Position numbers and translations under genes: made by a program | In this document: positions 25,950 through 35,654 of the stretch, piece after piece | Position numbering within the stretch: the first letter of the stretch is position 1 | Layout: each line of letters starts with the position of its first letter | The notes under the pieces: model-generated | What the model saw: the letters and a program-made list of their open reading frames with translations, nothing else | What the model was told of the DNA's origin: nothing | Databases searched by the model: none | Assembly: GCA_963735005.1 (NCBI GenBank) | Contig: CAVTJA010000005.1 | Location: 310,001 to 374,000 of the forward strand | Direction: 5' to 3' | DNA length: 64,000 nucleotides | Source: WTKG01 sp963735005 | GTDB taxonomy: Bacteria > Actinomycetota > Actinomycetes > Actinomycetales > Demequinaceae

Positions 25950-27332
25950 GTGGCAGCACCGTCCCGCCTCGACAACGCCATCTCGCTCGCGAAGCGCCGC
26001 GGCTTCGTGTTCCCGTGCGGCGAGATCTACGGCGGTACGCGCTCCGCGTGGGACTACGGGCCCCTGGGTGTCGAGCTCAAGGAGAACATCAAGCGCCAGT
26101 GGTGGCGCGCGATGGTCGGTCGCGACGACATCGTCGGTATTGACTCAAGCGTCATCCTGCCGTCACAGGTGTGGGAGGCGTCGGGCCACATCAACGCGTT
26201 CGTCGACCCCCTGATCGAGTGCCTCAGCTGCCACAAGCGCTACCGCGAGGACCACCTGCTCGAGGAGTTCGAGGAGAAGAAGGGCCGCATTCCGGAGAAC
26301 GGCATCGCCGACATCGCGTGCGCCAACTGTGGAGCCCGCGGCCAGTGGACCGAGCCCAAGATGTTCAACGGCCTGCTGTCCACGCACCTCGGCGTCACCC
26401 AGGACGAGTCGAGCCTGCACTACCTGCGCCCCGAGACCGCGCAGGGCATCTTCGTGAACTTCGAGAACGTGCTGCGGACGTCCCGGCAGAAGCCACCGTT
26501 CGGCATCGCGCAGATCGGCAAGAGCTTCCGCAACGAGATCACGCCCGGCAACTTCATCTTCCGCACCCGCGAGTTCGAACAGATGGAGATGGAATTCTTC
26601 GTCGTCCCGGGGACCGATGAGGAGTGGCACCAGACCTGGATCGACACGCGTATGGCCTGGTACACGGACCTGGGCCTCAAGGCGGACAACCTGCGCTTGT
26701 ACGAGCACCCCAAAGAGAAGCTCAGCCACTACTCCAAGCGCACCGTGGACATCGAGTACCGGTTTGGGTTCCAGGGCAGCGAATTCGGCGAGCTCGAGGG
26801 CATCGCGAACCGCACGGACTTCGACCTCAAGACGCACTCCGAGCACTCCGGCAAGGACCTGTCCTACCTGGACCCGGCCACCAACGAGCGCTACGTGCCC
26901 TACGTCATCGAACCCGCCGCCGGCCTGACCCGCTCGCTGATGGCGTTCCTCGTCGAGGCCTACGAGGACGAGGAGGTTCCCACCGCCAAGGGCGGCACCG
27001 AGACCCGCACCGTCCTCAAGCTCGACCCGCGCCTCGCGCCCGTCAAGGCCGCGGTGCTGCCGCTGTCGAAGTCCGAGGAGCTCACCCCTACGGCGGACGC
27101 CCTCGCGAAGGAGCTGCGCGGCCTGTGGAACGTCGAGGTCGACGTCACCCAGTCCATCGGCAAGCGCTACCGCCGCCAGGACGAGGTTGGCACGCCGTAC
27201 TGCATCACCGTCGACTTCGAGACGAAGGACGACCAGGCCGTCACCGTGCGCGACCGCGACACGATGAAGCAGGACCGCATCGCGCTCGACAAGGTGAAGG
27301 GCTACCTGGCCGAACGGCTTGCGGGCGCGTAG
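25950..27332 (+). CDS. glyS: Glycyl-tRNA synthetase (alpha-2 type)
   Basis: 460 residues, the single-chain class II type. Motif 2 region SFRNEITPGNFIFRTREFEQMEMEFF and motif 3 EPAAGLTRSLMAFL, with an anticodon-binding C-terminus. A CxxC pair at CLSCHKRY and another at CANCGARG suggest bound zinc. GTG start after CCAGGAGT. TAGACT about 40 bases upstream is a candidate -10. Its neighbour znuA is divergent. Confidence 0.97.
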   Translation: MAAPSRLDNAISLAKRRGFVFPCGEIYGGTRSAWDYGPLGVELKENIKRQWWRAMVGRDDIVGIDSSVILPSQVWEASGHINAFVDPLIECLSCHKRYREDHLLEEFEEKKGRIPENGIADIACANCGARGQWTEPKMFNGLLSTHLGVTQDESSLHYLRPETAQGIFVNFENVLRTSRQKPPFGIAQIGKSFRNEITPGNFIFRTREFEQMEMEFFVVPGTDEEWHQTWIDTRMAWYTDLGLKADNLRLYEHPKEKLSHYSKRTVDIEYRFGFQGSEFGELEGIANRTDFDLKTHSEHSGKDLSYLDPATNERYVPYVIEPAAGLTRSLMAFLVEAYEDEEVPTAKGGTETRTVLKLDPRLAPVKAAVLPLSKSEELTPTADALAKELRGLWNVEVDVTQSIGKRYRRQDEVGTPYCITVDFETKDDQAVTVRDRDTMKQDRIALDKVKGYLAERLAGA

Positions 27333-27345
27333 CGCCGACGCGACG

Positions 27346-27828
27346 ATGGAGTTTCGCACCGAGGCGACGGGCTACGACCGGCTGTCCGCGTGGGTCTTGC
27401 TCGCGGCCAGCGCCGTCGGAATTGCAGCGGGCGCGTCCATCGCAGTCGCCGCCGCGCTGCGCGACGGGCCTGTTGCGGTCGGCACCGTCGTTGTCGCGGC
27501 GCTGCTCGGAGCTTTCAGTCTGTGGTCGACCGCGTGGATGGTGGTCGCGGTGCTCCAGCAAAGGGGCGAGGCGCAAGTTGCCGTCGTGACCAAGCTGCCG
27601 GGCGACGCGCGCGCCCTCACGTACATTCAGTTCTTCCGCGGTCGCAGGGCCGTCGCGGTCGCGCCCGGCGCGGCGGTGTTGCTGAATTGCGAACCGATTG
27701 TGGGCGTGTGGGGCCGCTACGGCTACGCGCCTTGGTATCGCTGGAGCATTTCGGTGGGGGAGACGACAGTGCGCACGATCGCGGCCGTTGGCCTCGCGCG
27801 GTCCGCGACTGCGCCGTCCTCGGACTAG
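27346..27828 (+). CDS. Small membrane protein, unknown function
   Basis: 160 residues from the ATG 14 bases after glyS. Two membrane helices (LSAWVLLAASAVGIAAGASIAVAAAL and AVGTVVVAALLGAFSLWSTAWMVVA) and a soluble C-terminal half containing NCEPIVGVWGRYGYAPWYRWS. No family recognised. The stop overlaps the convergent gnd gene by 4 bases. Confidence 0.6.
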   Translation: MEFRTEATGYDRLSAWVLLAASAVGIAAGASIAVAAALRDGPVAVGTVVVAALLGAFSLWSTAWMVVAVLQQRGEAQVAVVTKLPGDARALTYIQFFRGRRAVAVAPGAAVLLNCEPIVGVWGRYGYAPWYRWSISVGETTVRTIAAVGLARSATAPSSD

Positions 27829-28859
27829 GCCTTCTTCTCGGCGTGCCCGCCGAAGCCCTTGCGCATCGCCGACAACACCTTGTCCGCGAAGTCGTCCTGG
27901 ATCTGCGACTCGAAACGCGAGTAGAGCGCGGTGGTGAGCACCGGCGTCGGCACGCCCTCGTCGATGGCTGCGATGGACGTCCAGCGGCCCTCGCCGGAAT
28001 CGGACACGCGCCCGCCGAACTCGGCGAGGTCCGGCGACTCGTGGAGCGCCGTTGCGGACAGGTCGAGCAACCAGGATGAGATGACGCTGCCGCGCCGCCA
28101 CACCTCCGCCACCGCTGCGGTGTCGATCGAGTATTGGTAATACTCGGAGTGCGTGAGCGGGGCGGTCTCGGCGTCCGCCGTGCGTTCCTTGGTGCCGATG
28201 TCCGCCTCGCGCAGCACGTGCAGGCCCTCGGCGATCGCGGCCATCATGCCGTACTCGATGCCGTTGTGGACCATCTTCACGAAGTGCCCCGCGCCAGTGG
28301 GCCCGCAGTGCAGGTAGCCCTGCTCCTCCGGGGTCGGCGCGCCCTTGCGGCCGGGCGTGCGATCCACGTTGCCGATGCCGGGGGCGAGCGTCGCGAAGAT
28401 CGGCTCGTGCCGCGCGAACACCTCGGGCTCGCCGCCCACCATCAGGCAGTACCCGCGCTCCAGCCCGAACACTCCGCCCGACGTGCCGCAGTCGAGCAGG
28501 TGGATGCCCTTCTTCTTGAGCTTGGCCGCGTGGGCGATGTCGTCTCGGTAATACGAGTTGCCGCCGTCGATGATCGTGTCGCCCGGCTCGAGCACCTTCG
28601 CGAGTGACTCGACGACGGACTGCGTGATGTGCCCCGCCGGGACCATCACCCAGACGGTGCGGGGCGCGGGCAGCGCGGCGGCCAGCGCGGCGAGGTCCTC
28701 CGCGCCGGTGGCGCCCTCGCGCTCGAGCTCGGCGATGGCGTCGACGTTGACGTCATTGACGACGCACGTGTGGCCGTCGGCCATCAGGCGGCGAACGATG
28801 TTCGCGCCCATGCGGCCAAGGCCAACCATGCCGAGGGTGAGGGGGGTGGGGGAGGTCAT
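27825..28859 (-). CDS. gnd: 6-phosphogluconate dehydrogenase, short decarboxylating form
   Basis: 344 residues, the shorter NAD-preferring GntZ/YqeC-like class. Rossmann motif GLGRMGANIVRRLMADG, VNDVNVDAI after strand 2 (Asn-Asp suggests NAD preference), active region DCGTSGGVFGLERGYCLMVGG and KMVHNGIEYGMM. Oxidises 6-phosphogluconate to ribulose 5-phosphate. 24 bases after zwf; together they are the oxidative pentose-phosphate steps. GAGG-type ribosome binding site absent but GGAGCC is near. Confidence 0.95.
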   Translation of the reverse strand: MTSPTPLTLGMVGLGRMGANIVRRLMADGHTCVVNDVNVDAIAELEREGATGAEDLAALAAALPAPRTVWVMVPAGHITQSVVESLAKVLEPGDTIIDGGNSYYRDDIAHAAKLKKKGIHLLDCGTSGGVFGLERGYCLMVGGEPEVFARHEPIFATLAPGIGNVDRTPGRKGAPTPEEQGYLHCGPTGAGHFVKMVHNGIEYGMMAAIAEGLHVLREADIGTKERTADAETAPLTHSEYYQYSIDTAAVAEVWRRGSVISSWLLDLSATALHESPDLAEFGGRVSDSGEGRWTSIAAIDEGVPTPVLTTALYSRFESQIQDDFADKVLSAMRKGFGGHAEKKA

Positions 28860-28883
28860 GTGGCTCCTATTCGCGGTGGCGGT

Positions 28884-30284
28884 CTAGTGGTCGGGGATCG
28901 GGTTGAGCCAGGGGCCGTTGGGGGCGATGAGGTCGTCGGCCTCTTGGGGGCCCCACGAGCCGGGCCGGTAGGGGATTGCGGGGCCGTGGTCGGTGAGAAC
29001 GTTCTCGACCACCGTCCACGCCGCCTCGACAGACGCCTCGCTCGTGAACAGCGCCGCATCGCCGTCGAGCGCGTCGCCCAGCAGGCGCTCATAGGGGTGA
29101 AGCTCGAGCGGGCTCTCCGTCTGCAGCACCAGTTCCTGGGGCTCGCCCACGAATTCTTCGCCAGGCGTCTTGACCCGCGCCGACAGCGCGATCTCGGCCA
29201 CCGGCGACAGCCGGAATCTCAGGTAATTTCCGCGCGCGGTGGGCTCCGCGGCATCGTCGAACAGCGCCTGCGGCGGGTGCTTGAACTCGACGAGCACCTC
29301 ACCCGCGGTGGACGCAAGTCGCTTGCCCGTGCGCGCGTAGAACGGCACTCCCTCCCAGCGCCACGAGTCGATGAACAGCCGTACCGCCGCGAAGGTCTCG
29401 ACGTCCGAGTCAGGCGCGACGCCGGGCTCGTCGCGGTAGCCCTCGAACTGGCCTCGCACCAGGTCGTCCTTGGTGAGCGGCCGCATCGCGCTGAAGACGT
29501 CGTGCTTCGCGGAGTGAACGGCGCCGAAACCCTGGTACGCAGGCGGGTCCATGGTGAGCAGCGCGATGATCTGGAACAGGTGGTTCTCGATGACGTCGCG
29601 CAGGGCGCCGGCCGATTCGTAGAACGCGCCGCGGCCGCGCACGCCAAACTTCTCGGCGAGCGTGATCTGCACGCTCTTGATGTGGTCGCGGTTCCACACC
29701 GGCTCGAGGAACGCGTTGGCGAACCTGAAGTACAGCAGGTTCATGATCTCGTCCTTGCCAAGGAAGTGGTCGATCCGGAAGATCGACTCCGCGGGGAATG
29801 CCTCCGAGATCACGGCGTGCAGCGCGCGGGCCGACGCGAGGTCGCGCCCGAATGGCTTCTCGACGACGACGCGGGCGTCCGTGTTCAGACCGACGGCCTT
29901 GAGTCCGGTCACCACCGTGCCGAACAGCGACGGCGGGATCGCGAGGTAGTGGGTGGGGCGCTCGACGCCAGCGAGCTCCTCGCGCAGGGCGGCGAAGGTC
30001 GCGGGGTCGTTGTAGTCGCCGTCCACGTAGCGGAGCAGCCCGAGGAGGCGGTCGAAGGCGCGCTCGTCGTCGATGCCGCCTGCCGCCGTGACGGCATCGT
30101 GGGCGCGCTTCTTGAGGTCGTCAAGCGTCCACTGCGAGAACGCGACCCCCACCACGGGGACCTTGAGCGCGCCGCTCTTCACCATCCTGTACAGCGCGGG
30201 GAAGATCATCTTGCGCGCGAGGTCTCCGGTTGCACCGAAGAAGACCAGGGCGTCGGACGGGCGGCGGGCGTGGTCGTCGGGCAT
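28884..30284 (-). CDS. zwf: Glucose-6-phosphate 1-dehydrogenase
   Basis: 466 residues. Dinucleotide fold FFGATGDLARKM, active-site RIDHFLGKDEIMN (catalytic His), and the usual AIPPSLFGTV and EKPFGRDLASA segments. First oxidative pentose-phosphate enzyme, making NADPH and 6-phosphogluconolactone. CAGGAGCC precedes the ATG. No opcA or pgl partner lies in this cluster, unlike the usual actinobacterial tal-zwf-opcA-pgl order, so this may be a second zwf copy paired with gnd. Confidence 0.95.
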   Translation of the reverse strand: MPDDHARRPSDALVFFGATGDLARKMIFPALYRMVKSGALKVPVVGVAFSQWTLDDLKKRAHDAVTAAGGIDDERAFDRLLGLLRYVDGDYNDPATFAALREELAGVERPTHYLAIPPSLFGTVVTGLKAVGLNTDARVVVEKPFGRDLASARALHAVISEAFPAESIFRIDHFLGKDEIMNLLYFRFANAFLEPVWNRDHIKSVQITLAEKFGVRGRGAFYESAGALRDVIENHLFQIIALLTMDPPAYQGFGAVHSAKHDVFSAMRPLTKDDLVRGQFEGYRDEPGVAPDSDVETFAAVRLFIDSWRWEGVPFYARTGKRLASTAGEVLVEFKHPPQALFDDAAEPTARGNYLRFRLSPVAEIALSARVKTPGEEFVGEPQELVLQTESPLELHPYERLLGDALDGDAALFTSEASVEAAWTVVENVLTDHGPAIPYRPGSWGPQEADDLIAPNGPWLNPIPDH

Positions 30285-30356
30285 GCGGCTCCTGGGGTTG
30301 CGGGGGTTCTTTCATTATCACTCGCCCACGGCGGGTCGCGCACAGCGCGGCGGCCG

Positions 30357-31244
30357 CTACCCGAGCACAACCAGCGTGACCCCGGCCGCCACGCATGCGC
30401 TCGCGACGTACTCCAAGCGGGTGTGCCGCTCCTTGAGCGTGACGTGCGCGACCCCGAAGGCGATGAGCAGCTCCACCTGCCCGAGCGTGCGCACCTTCGC
30501 GGCCGGCTCCAGCGCCATCGCCCACGCCCATCCGGCGGACCCGGCGACGCTGAACACGCCGACGGGGAGCGCGACGCGCCAGGTGCGGAACACCTGCGCG
30601 AACTCGCGGCTATTGGTGGCGGCGAGGTGGGCGCCGTTGACGACGGCCTCGATGGTCAGCATCGCGGTCAGCGTCACGAGCGCGCGCTCCCACGCCGTGC
30701 CGGTTTCGAGCGACTGCGCGCCGCCTCTGACCCCGACCGCGGCCACGCCGAAGAACAGCCCAGCCGCGACCCCGTAGAGCGCGCCGCGGTCGCGGATCGC
30801 GGTGAGCGCCTCGCGCAAGTGCCCCCCGGACGCAAGAATGACGACGCCCGCGAGGCAGACGGCGATCCCGATCCACGACTGCGCGCTCAACAGGTCGCCC
30901 GTGGCGACGACGCCCAGCAGCGCGACCGCGACCACCTCGGCCTTCGAGTACACGGTGCCTATGGCGAAGCTGCGCGCCTTGAACGCGGTGAGTAGCAAAA
31001 CCGTCGCGACGATCTGCGCCACGCCCGCAACGCTTACGTACACCCAGAAGCGCGCCGATGCGGCGGGCACCGGGTGGCCCGACAGGCCAAACCACGCGGC
31101 GAACGCGATTGCGGCGAGCGGCGCGGCATAGGCGTAGCGCACGAACCCGGCGGCGTAGGTGCTGAGCACCTCGCGGAGACGATGCTGGCGAGACGTCCGG
31201 AGAATCTGAAACGTCGCCGCTGCGATCGTGATGGCAACCCACAT
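30357..31244 (-). CDS. DMT-superfamily (EamA-like) transporter
   Basis: 295 residues, ten predicted helices in two homologous halves (ISTYAAGFVRYAYAAP and KAEVVAVALLGVVATGDLLSAQSWIG are typical DMT segments; second half AKVRTLGQVELLIAFGVAHVTLKER). Probably exports a small metabolite; substrate unknown. GATAGT eight bases before the ATG is a possible -10. Divergent from mntH. Confidence 0.8.
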   Translation of the reverse strand: MWVAITIAAATFQILRTSRQHRLREVLSTYAAGFVRYAYAAPLAAIAFAAWFGLSGHPVPAASARFWVYVSVAGVAQIVATVLLLTAFKARSFAIGTVYSKAEVVAVALLGVVATGDLLSAQSWIGIAVCLAGVVILASGGHLREALTAIRDRGALYGVAAGLFFGVAAVGVRGGAQSLETGTAWERALVTLTAMLTIEAVVNGAHLAATNSREFAQVFRTWRVALPVGVFSVAGSAGWAWAMALEPAAKVRTLGQVELLIAFGVAHVTLKERHTRLEYVASACVAAGVTLVVLG

Positions 31245-31423
31245 AGCGTCTCACTATCTGATACAAGGTGTTCACGGTATGAGACCGAGCATAGCGGGGC
31301 TCTGGCGCGGCGCGGACCGCGCCGCCGTCGGCACGGCGCGATATACGCCCGACCCGGGGAGCGTTAGGCTCATGATCACCGGCGTCTGCCGCCCCCCGAA
31401 CAACGCGCAAGGAGTCACCGCCG

Positions 31424-32677
31424 ATGTCGTCCCCCGTCGAGACGCGCGCGGGCTCCGCGTGGCGCCGACGGCCGGGCCGGGTCGCGCTCTTGGGGCCGGC
31501 GTTCGTCGCGGCGATCGCGTACGTCGACCCCGGCAACGTCGCGGCGAACTTGTCGGCCGGCGCCCGGTACGGATACCTGCTCGTGTGGGTTCTCGTCGCT
31601 TCCAACCTCATGGCGGTGGTGGTGCAGTACCTGTCCGCCAAGCTGGGCGTGGTGACCGGCAAGTCGCTGCCGGAGGTGCTGGGAGGGCGGCTCAGGCGCC
31701 GCTCTCGCATCGCGTATTGGCTTCAGGCGGAGGCGATCGCGGCGGCCACCGACGTGGCCGAGGTGCTCGGCGGCGCCATCGCGCTCAAGCTGTTGTTCGG
31801 CCTGCCGCTGCTGCTCGGCGGCGCGATCGTCGGTGTGGTCTCGCTCGCGCTGCTCGCGGTGCAGAGCCGGCGCGGGCAGCGGCCTTTCGAGTTCGTGGTC
31901 ATGGGCCTGCTTGCAGTGATCGGTCTGGGGTTCTCGGCGGGACTGTTCGTCACCCGCGTCGACTGGGCCGCCGCGGCCGTCGGCCTGCTTCCCACGTTCG
32001 ATGGCCCGCCCACGGTGCTGCTGGCCGCGAGCATGCTGGGCGCGACCGTCATGCCCCACGTGATCTACCTTCACTCATCGCTTGCGCGCGACCGCCACGG
32101 GCGCACGACGTCGCCCTCCCGCGTGAAGCGGCTGCTGAGCGCGACACGGTGGGACGTGGCGACAAGCATGGTCATCGCCGGCGCCATCAACATCGCAATG
32201 TTGCTGCTCGCCGCCGCCGCGCTGCGCGGGGTGGGCAATACCGACACGATCGAGGGCGCGCACGCGGCTATCACCTCGGAACTCGGAAGCGTGGTGGGCG
32301 TGGCGTTCGGCATCGGCCTGCTCGCGTCGAGCCTCGCGTCGACCTCGGTCGGTTGCTACGCGGGCGCCTCGATCATGGACGGCCTGCTCAAGGTGCGCAT
32401 ACCGCTGATGGCGCGCCGCGCGGTCACGATCGTCCCCGCGCTCATCCTGCTCGCGGGCGGCGTGAACCCGACGTGGGCGCTCGTGATGTCGCAGGTGGTG
32501 CTGTCGTTCGGCATCCCGTTCGCGCTGATGCCGCTAGTCCGCTACACGTCGAGCGCGGGCATGATGGGCCGCCACGTCAACGGCCGCGCGCTCACGTGGG
32601 TAGCGTGGGGAGTCGTCGGGCTGATCTCGACTCTCAACGTGGCGCTGATCCTTCTCACGGTCACCGGCTCGGGATAG
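31424..32677 (+). CDS. mntH: Nramp divalent metal transporter MntH
   Basis: 417 residues, about 11 helices. Metal-binding DPGN in helix 1 (Asp35-Asn38, FVAAIAYVDPGNVAAN) and helix 6 TVMPHVIYLHSSL; the usual Met ligand of helix 6 (A-x-x-M-P-H) is present. Proton-coupled Mn2+ (or Fe2+) uptake. AAGGAG lies before the ATG. TAGGCT at 31365-31370 is a likely -10, giving a ~48-base leader. A GTCTCA/TGAGAC inverted repeat in the divergent region could be a metalloregulator site but I cannot assign it. Confidence 0.93.
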   Translation: MSSPVETRAGSAWRRRPGRVALLGPAFVAAIAYVDPGNVAANLSAGARYGYLLVWVLVASNLMAVVVQYLSAKLGVVTGKSLPEVLGGRLRRRSRIAYWLQAEAIAAATDVAEVLGGAIALKLLFGLPLLLGGAIVGVVSLALLAVQSRRGQRPFEFVVMGLLAVIGLGFSAGLFVTRVDWAAAAVGLLPTFDGPPTVLLAASMLGATVMPHVIYLHSSLARDRHGRTTSPSRVKRLLSATRWDVATSMVIAGAINIAMLLLAAAALRGVGNTDTIEGAHAAITSELGSVVGVAFGIGLLASSLASTSVGCYAGASIMDGLLKVRIPLMARRAVTIVPALILLAGGVNPTWALVMSQVVLSFGIPFALMPLVRYTSSAGMMGRHVNGRALTWVAWGVVGLISTLNVALILLTVTGSG

Positions 32678-32703
32678 CTACCGCGTCGGGGACAATGGAG
32701 GCT

Positions 32704-33877
32704 ATGTCCTCGACGACCAGCCCCGCGCGCCTGCTGCCGCCGTTGCGCATCGGCCCCCTCGTGGCCGAGACGCCGGTGGTGCTTGCGCCGATGGCGGGCA
32801 TCACGAACGCGGCGTTCCGCCGGCTGTGCCGCGAGCATGGCGGCGGGCCTATACGTGGCCGAGATGGTGACGAGCCGCGCGCTCGTTGAACGGACTTCGG
32901 AGAGCATGCGGATCATCCATCACGACCCGGACGAGACCCCGCGCTCCGTCCAGGTGTACGGCGTGGACCCTGCGACCATCGGCGCCGCGGTCAAGTTGCT
33001 CGTCGAGGAAGATCGCGCGGACCACATTGACATGAACTTCGGGTGCCCGGTCCCCAAGGTGACCCGCAAGGGCGGGGGAGCGGTGTTGCCGTGGAAGCGC
33101 GACCTGTTCCGCGACATCGTCCGGGCGGCCGTGCGCGAGGCCTCTAAGCGCGACATCCCCGTCACCGTGAAGATGCGCAAGGGCATCGACGACGACCACC
33201 TCACCTTCATCGACGCGGGCACCATGGCCGAGGCGGAGGGCGCTTCGGCGGTGGCGCTGCACGCGCGCACGGCGGCTGACTACTACTCGGGCCACGCGGA
33301 CTGGGAGGCGATCGCGCGCCTCAAGGACGCCGTCAAGACCATCCCGGTGCTTGGCAACGGGGACATCTGGGCCGCCGAGGACGCCGTGCGGATGGTCGAG
33401 CAGACCGGCTGCGACGGCGTGGTCGTGGGCCGCGGTTGCATGGGCCGGCCGTGGCTATTCGCGGACCTCCAGGCGGCCTTCGAGGGCCGCCCCGAGCGCG
33501 TGCGGCCCGGACTGCGCGTTGTCGCCGACACCATCTACCGTCACGGCGAGCTCATGGTTGCGCACTTTGGCGGCGACGAGCTCAAGGCGATGCGTGAAAT
33601 CCGCAAGCACGTCGCGTGGTACTTCAAGGGCTACCCGGTGGGCGGGGAGATCCGCCGCGACCTTGGACTCGTGGAGACGCTCGCCCAGTTGCGGTCGCTG
33701 CTCGACTCGCTCGACCTGGACCTGCCGTACCCGGGCGAGGGTGCGGAGGGCGCGCGCGGTAGGCAGGGGACCCCCAAGACGCCGTCGTGCCCCGAGGGCT
33801 GGCTCGACACGCAGGAGACGACGCCGGATATCCAGCGCCGTCTCCTCGAGGCCGAGCTCAGCGTGTCGGGCGGCTAG
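32704..33877 (+). CDS. dusB: tRNA-dihydrouridine synthase DusB, frame broken once
   Basis: Begins in one frame (LLPPLRIGPLVAETPVVLAPMAGITNAAFRRLCREHG) and continues one base later (GLYVAEMVTSRALVERT, MNFGCPVPKVTRKGGG with catalytic Cys, HARTAADYYSG). The switch is at about 32838-32848 in GCATGGCGGCGGGCC; removing one G or C restores the family sequence REHGAGLYVAEM. Full length about 390 residues. Uses FMN to reduce uridines in tRNA. GACAAT seven bases before the ATG suggests a leaderless mRNA. Overlaps the next (convergent) locus by 4 bases. Confidence 0.88.
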
Positions 33878-35044
33878 CAGTCAGGCTCGCCCCACGCCCC
33901 GCCGTCTAGCAGCCGGCGGCTGGTCGGCGTGCTAGTCGGGCGAATTGGCTCGGCCACGTGTCGGTGATGGCTGGTCAAACGCACTGGAGCACTCGTCCGA
34001 TGGGGCGCCAGCCTTGACTGCGGGCAGCTCGATTTCCGCACGGGTCCCGGGACTGCGCTCGGCTCGCGGTCTCGCAGCGAGATCGCGAGTCCCACCATCG
34101 CGTCCTGGTCTAATGCGAGTCCCATGTTGAGACCCCGAGCGGCGACGTCTTCGTAGAAGGCTGACGTCAGCTGCTCTGAGTCGAGCCTGCGTACCCTGAG
34201 CGACAGCCGCAGCAGCGCGACGTACACCTGCGCTTCCCGTTCGGCGCGCGTGGCCTCGCTCGGGTAAGGCGTGCCGCTCCGTGCGTCGTCGTAGGGTCGA
34301 ATCAGCGACGCCAGCGCGAAGCCTCGAGCCGCTGGCACCCAGCCGGCAGGTCGATGCCCCGTCGGGCAGGGAGCCGGCTCGGCCAAGCAAATTTCCGCGC
34401 CGGCGATGTCGTCAGCCATAGCCGCGAAGCCTTCGGCATCGATCAAGATCGCGCCGTGGAGGTACACGCCAGTGTTGGATTCGATGGCGGAAATGACGCA
34501 CGCGGCGCCCTCCGCACGGGAGCCGTGGGTTCGCCCCGCCGAGTACGCGTACGTGAGGTAGGCATCTTGGTCGTGTAGCTGGGTACCGTCGGTCATGGTG
34601 CAGTCGCGCACGTGCATCTGGCGGTCCAACGGAATCGGGATCACCTCGACTCGGCTGCGGTCGGCGGAGACGTGCACGATCGAGGCGGACTCAAGTGCAT
34701 CCCCGCTGGTCTTCAGCCTTGGACTGCGGACGCACCGTGACAGCGAGCAGGTTCAGAGTTCGGCCAGTCAGCGAGTCCGCTGCCGTGGTAACCATGGGGG
34801 TAGGCGACGGCTCGCCCCAGGATTCGGCGTCGAGTCACCGCGCGCGCCAGCGATGTTGATGCCGCCGACGACAAGCGCCACCGCAGCCGCGCCCGCCACC
34901 ATGGTCCGGCGAGCGATGGTGCGACCACGGAGGCGGCTCGTCCGCGCGACGACGTTCGACGCCCTCGGGATCAATCCCGCCGGCCGCGGCGGTGGCCGCA
35001 TCGAGCTCACGGGCGAGAAAGTCGTTCAGGGGATTGTTGCTCAT
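33874..35044 (-). pseudogene. Decayed LytR-CpsA-Psr (LCP)-like gene
   Basis: No single frame spans this locus. Starting at an ATG that overlaps the sigma-factor stop, pieces in successive frames read: MSNNPLNDFLARELDAAT; a membrane anchor (TMVAGAAAVALVVGGINIAG); an LCP-like strand (GRTLNLLAVTVRPQS); then IVHVSADRSRVEVIPIPLDRQM and CVISAIESNTGVYLHGAIL, which resemble the LCP fold (usual IPRD is PLDR here). At least three, perhaps four, frame changes occur. LCP enzymes attach glycopolymers to peptidoglycan. The key Arg/Asp residues are altered, so I read it as a pseudogene, though clustered sequence errors are possible. Confidence 0.5.
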
Positions 35045-35582
35045 CGGGTCACCTTCGTTTCCGACCACTCCGGGTCGTAGGTCTGAATGTTGTCGCCAAG
35101 GAGGGGCGCGAGCGCGGCGGTCGCGTCCAGACGTAGCGCTTGACCGCGCCCTCAGAGATGCCAAGCGCCTGGGCGGTCTCGCGCGTGGACAGTTGGTCAA
35201 TGAACCGCAGCACGACGCACGCGCGCTGTCGGCGAGGAAGCAAGGCGAGCGCACGGCCCACGTCGGTGGCGTGCTCTGCCAAGAGCGCGGGTCCCGCGCT
35301 CGACGCCTCGTCGCTCTGGGCGACGCGCGGCAACAGCCGGCGCCACCTCGAGTCGCGGCGCCGGGCGTCGACAAAACGCGACGCTATCGCTCGCCGTACA
35401 TAGCCCTCCGCCGCCGCCGAGTTGGGGAAGCGTTTCAACGCGCCGAAGGTGGCGACCAGCGCGTCCTGCACAAAGTCGTCGGCCTCGGCTGGGTCGCCGC
35501 ACAGCACCATCGCGTAGCCCTTGAGCGCGCCGTAGCGCTGCTCGAGCATGGCCACCAGTGTGGGGTGCCACTGGTTTGTCAT
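35041..35582 (-). CDS. SigE-family ECF-like sigma factor, C-terminal frame change
   Basis: Sigma region 2 (YALKGYAMVLCGDPAEADDFVQDALV) and region 4 (LALLPRRQRACVVLRFIDQLST, then QALGISEGAVKRYV) are intact, as in short actinobacterial SigE-like factors of about 175 residues. After KRYV the annotated frame turns basic; the next frame gives DATAALAPLLGDNIQTYDPEWSE and a TGA that overlaps the following ATG, which looks like the real end. The change is at about 35126-35134. The original partner was probably the LCP-like anchored protein. Confidence 0.72.
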
Positions 35583-35654
35583 CGGTGTTCCGCCTCTCGC
35601 CCGGATCTTTGCACCTAAACGGCTGGGCGGGCGGATCGGTTGTGCGGAAGAAGG

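Noticed and set aside
28629..30995. Very long open frame (788 codons) opposite gnd and zwf
   Set aside because: It mirrors the third-position G/C of the two real genes and has no family similarity; it is an antisense shadow.
31371..31423. Possible upstream ORF or riboswitch before mntH
   Set aside because: The leader is about 48 bases, too short for a known manganese riboswitch, and the ATG at 31372 just reads on into another frame of mntH.
31228..32889. 553-codon open frame over the mntH region
   Set aside because: Overlaps the clearly recognisable MntH frame and ends in the dusB start; only its last part (the dusB N-terminus) is real.
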